Source: Saururus chinensis (lineage: Eukaryota; Streptophyta; Magnoliopsida; Piperales; Saururaceae). From it: a stretch of 64,000 nucleotides of DNA. Position numbers and translations under genes: made by a program. The notes below the pieces were generated by a model, which saw nothing but the letters and a program-made list of their open reading frames with translations, ran no database searches and had not been told where the DNA came from. This document shows positions 62,030 through 64,000 of this stretch, one piece after another (position 1 is the stretch's first letter; each line of letters begins with the position of its first letter). Location: positions 14,491,092 to 14,555,091 of the forward strand of contig CP141143.1 in the NCBI GenBank assembly GCA_035235625.1, in the 5' to 3' direction.

Positions 62030-62507
62030 CCCCTCTTCTCCCAGTACTCTCCTCCCCGGTCCCCGCCGCTCCGCGCCTGTGCCATCGCCGCCGACTGTCC
62101 GTACATTCTCTCCGCCGCTGCTGCTCAGGCGAGGACTCTCTTCTTCACTCACACTCTCTCAGTCGGTCTCACAAGCCCCTCATTCCTCTTCAAGCAGCCG
62201 TCGCTTCCCCGTATCCCGTCGCTGCACCTCCGTCACTCGCCGAGACCCTCTTCCGACCTCTACCGTTGCTGCCTCTCCTCTCTGCCTGCTTGATCCCGGA
62301 TTCGTCTCGATTGTTCACCCGGAATCTCGCCAGCGGATCTCTGCGGCATCTCGCTAGGTTCGTCTGGATTGCTCACCTCCGGATCTCATCTTCTCTTGAG
62401 GTGTTTTCGCCCTACTGGTTATCACCCACTTAACACTCGAAAGCCCTAATTTTCCTCGCCGCCGATTGACATCCGCATCACCGATTCGTGTTCCTTTCAG
62501 CAATCAG
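62030..62507 (+). other. Probable 5' exon (leader) of an unidentified gene
   Basis: A CT-rich, GC-richer stretch typical of plant 5' UTRs ends at a good donor (TTCAGCAATCAG | GTAGCATC, intron from 62508). Several overlapping frames are open (up to 184 codons from 61879), but they are Ser/Pro/Leu/Arg low-complexity and none looks like a real protein. The gene would continue past an intron over 1 kb long and perhaps beyond the window. Confidence 0.45.
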
Positions 62508-64000
62508 GTAGCATCGCCTTTCGATTTTTGTCAGAAAGTGTACTGCTTTTGCATGCTTGATGAAAAAAGTTGTGATTTTTCAGTGATGTATGTGTATTGC
62601 TCACTTTGATTTGGTCAGACTTGTTCATTCTTTCATAAGTGGCTAGATCTTGGTTATTTGAGCTTTTAGTGTGATTATCTTTGATGGGTCTATGTTGATT
62701 TCATCCGGGTTGCTGTTGAAGCAATCTATTTAGGCAGGGGTGAAGTGAGATTTAAGTTTGGTGATTTTGTCTGATTAACTTATTGTTTGATTTTTCATCT
62801 ATGTTGAACGAGATTAGTTATTTATAATGATGTAGTATGTTATTGTATAATTTGCAACGTAGTACAATCTCACAGGTGTTTTATTCGATTCACTTGCATG
62901 AATTTTTTTTAATTGTTTGAATAGAATTTTTTTTTCTGTTTGTCTTTTGATTAGCTTACATAATATTCATATGGTGGATGTATCTTGTCTAAACTATGTG
63001 GTGTATCTGTTAGTTGCAACCGCAAGTGTGGTTTGAGTTATCATCCTTGCACTTTTGGCATATGTTATACTCCCTCCGTCCTGCATTAAGGATTTCATTG
63101 TTTCTTTTCCTGTTTATTTCATCCTCTGTAACTTTATGTTATACTACTGTATGGTATGTGATTTTGTGATGATATATTGACTTTAAAATGCAACTTATAA
63201 ATTGTTCTTCTTTGAATGCATAGGCATGTCTTTTAAAGATCCAGAGGCTCTTAAGTTTTTTTTTGACTTGTTGTTTGGATGAAATAAGGCATGATTCTTG
63301 GACTAGGGTCATACAAAAGCTTAAATTATAATTCCATTGCTATCTGTACAAGAAAGTATATGTGTGAGGGTCTAGTATAATTTTAGTTGGTTTTTTTATA
63401 ATTTTTTATGACATTTGTATTGAACCTGATCGATGATAATGAGATTCAGTAGATTCAGTTTCAGATTTAGCTAATTCAGTTTGAGATTCAGCTAAATCAG
63501 ATAATTAGCTTTTCAGCTATTTAAGATAACTTTTCAGATTAAGATTAAGCCGAAACAAACGGACCCTTAGTTTTGTTTTGGCTTTTACGATGATCGGGAG
63601 GAGAACCAGCTTTCTGCGATTGATGCTGGTGAAATTACCTATCAAAGTCGGAAAATGATGTTTTCCAATCCCTGGAAAAGAGGGTGGAAACCTGAAACTA
63701 TATTTCAATGCTTCATTGAGCAATTCGTCTCTCCTCGCTCCTCCTGCCCTCGACTTCTCTCGAGGCCATCGTCTTCAATGTCGTGCCCTCGACTTCTCTA
63801 CAGACCATCGTTCTCCCCCTTCTCTGTCTGTCTTCTTCTTCCGATCCCCTCTCAATTATCTCTCTTTCCCTCTCTCATCTCTCTCTGTCTGACCTGTTTT
63901 GTTCCAGAACCATTGCCGGAGATGATTTCTCTTCTTCTTGCCTTCCATTATCACTCCTATCGTCCGATCTAAGGTTTTTCTGGCGAGACTTGAAGCTTTC
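62508..64000 (+). other. Probable intron and unassigned sequence to window end
   Basis: AT-rich, T-rich, intron-like sequence. A possible acceptor TGCATAG at about 63219-63225 precedes an ATG (63228), but that frame closes after about 18 codons. A Stowaway-like end (TACTCCCTCCGTCC) lies at 63068-63081 without a clear partner. From about 63350 the sequence looks repeat-like, and 63710-63900 is CT-rich. No coding exon can be supported. Confidence 0.35.

Noticed and set aside
61879-62433. 184-codon ORF
   Set aside because: Three overlapping frames are open in a CT-rich leader; composition is Ser/Pro/Arg low complexity without any domain.

Overview
This is a plant nuclear window, most likely from a eudicot. 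Genes carry many short GT-AG introns, intergenic DNA is AT-rich, Stowaway-type MITEs and LTR-derived sequence are abundant, and the recognisable proteins are plant family members. No organelle or bacterial features and no RNA genes were seen.

Layout. (1) 1-5.4 kb: two convergent genes. On the plus strand is a mitochondrial basic amino acid carrier of the BAC2 type (two exons), with a 120-bp-arm inverted repeat upstream. On the minus strand is an intronless PDX1.2-like vitamin B6 gene that has lost catalytic residues, with heat-shock-element-like motifs in its promoter. (2) 5.4-19.6 kb: a repeat-rich stretch. It holds a probable solo LTR with a 60-bp tandem array, degenerate LTR-like DNA, and an 8.2-kb element with terminal inverted repeats. 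That element carries a decayed Plant Mobile Domain (PMD) gene and is itself split by three LTR insertions, two of them in introns. (3) 19.8-34.1 kb: a complete 26-exon TEBICHI / DNA polymerase theta gene. Its reconstructed reading frame is 2,076 codons, with a helicase at the N-terminal side and an A-family polymerase at the C-terminus. (4) 34-41 kb: its 3' flank, then two intact CASP-like membrane protein genes (copies A and B) on the minus strand. (5) 41-44.4 kb: an unidentified, internally duplicated stretch with a small solo LTR and a palindromic MITE. (6) 44.4-57.6 kb: a second copy of the block from mid-TEBICHI exon 4 to the CASP-like promoter. Here TEBICHI is a pseudogene (5' end missing, exons 12-16 deleted, four premature stops) and the CASP-like copy C is also broken (stop plus a lost splice acceptor). 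(7) 57.6-64 kb: a roughly 3.3-kb LTR-like element on the minus strand, then the promoter and probable first exon of another plus-strand gene whose coding part is not identifiable here.

The genes do not form a pathway. The interest lies in genome dynamics. A gene for microhomology-mediated end joining has been segmentally duplicated, with short microhomologies at a junction and at an internal deletion. The duplicate decays mostly by C-to-T changes, yet a 2.47-kb tract stays essentially identical to the intact gene, which suggests gene conversion. Exon boundaries were derived by hand from GT-AG sites, reading phase and family resemblance. No alignment or database search was run, and family comparisons are from memory.
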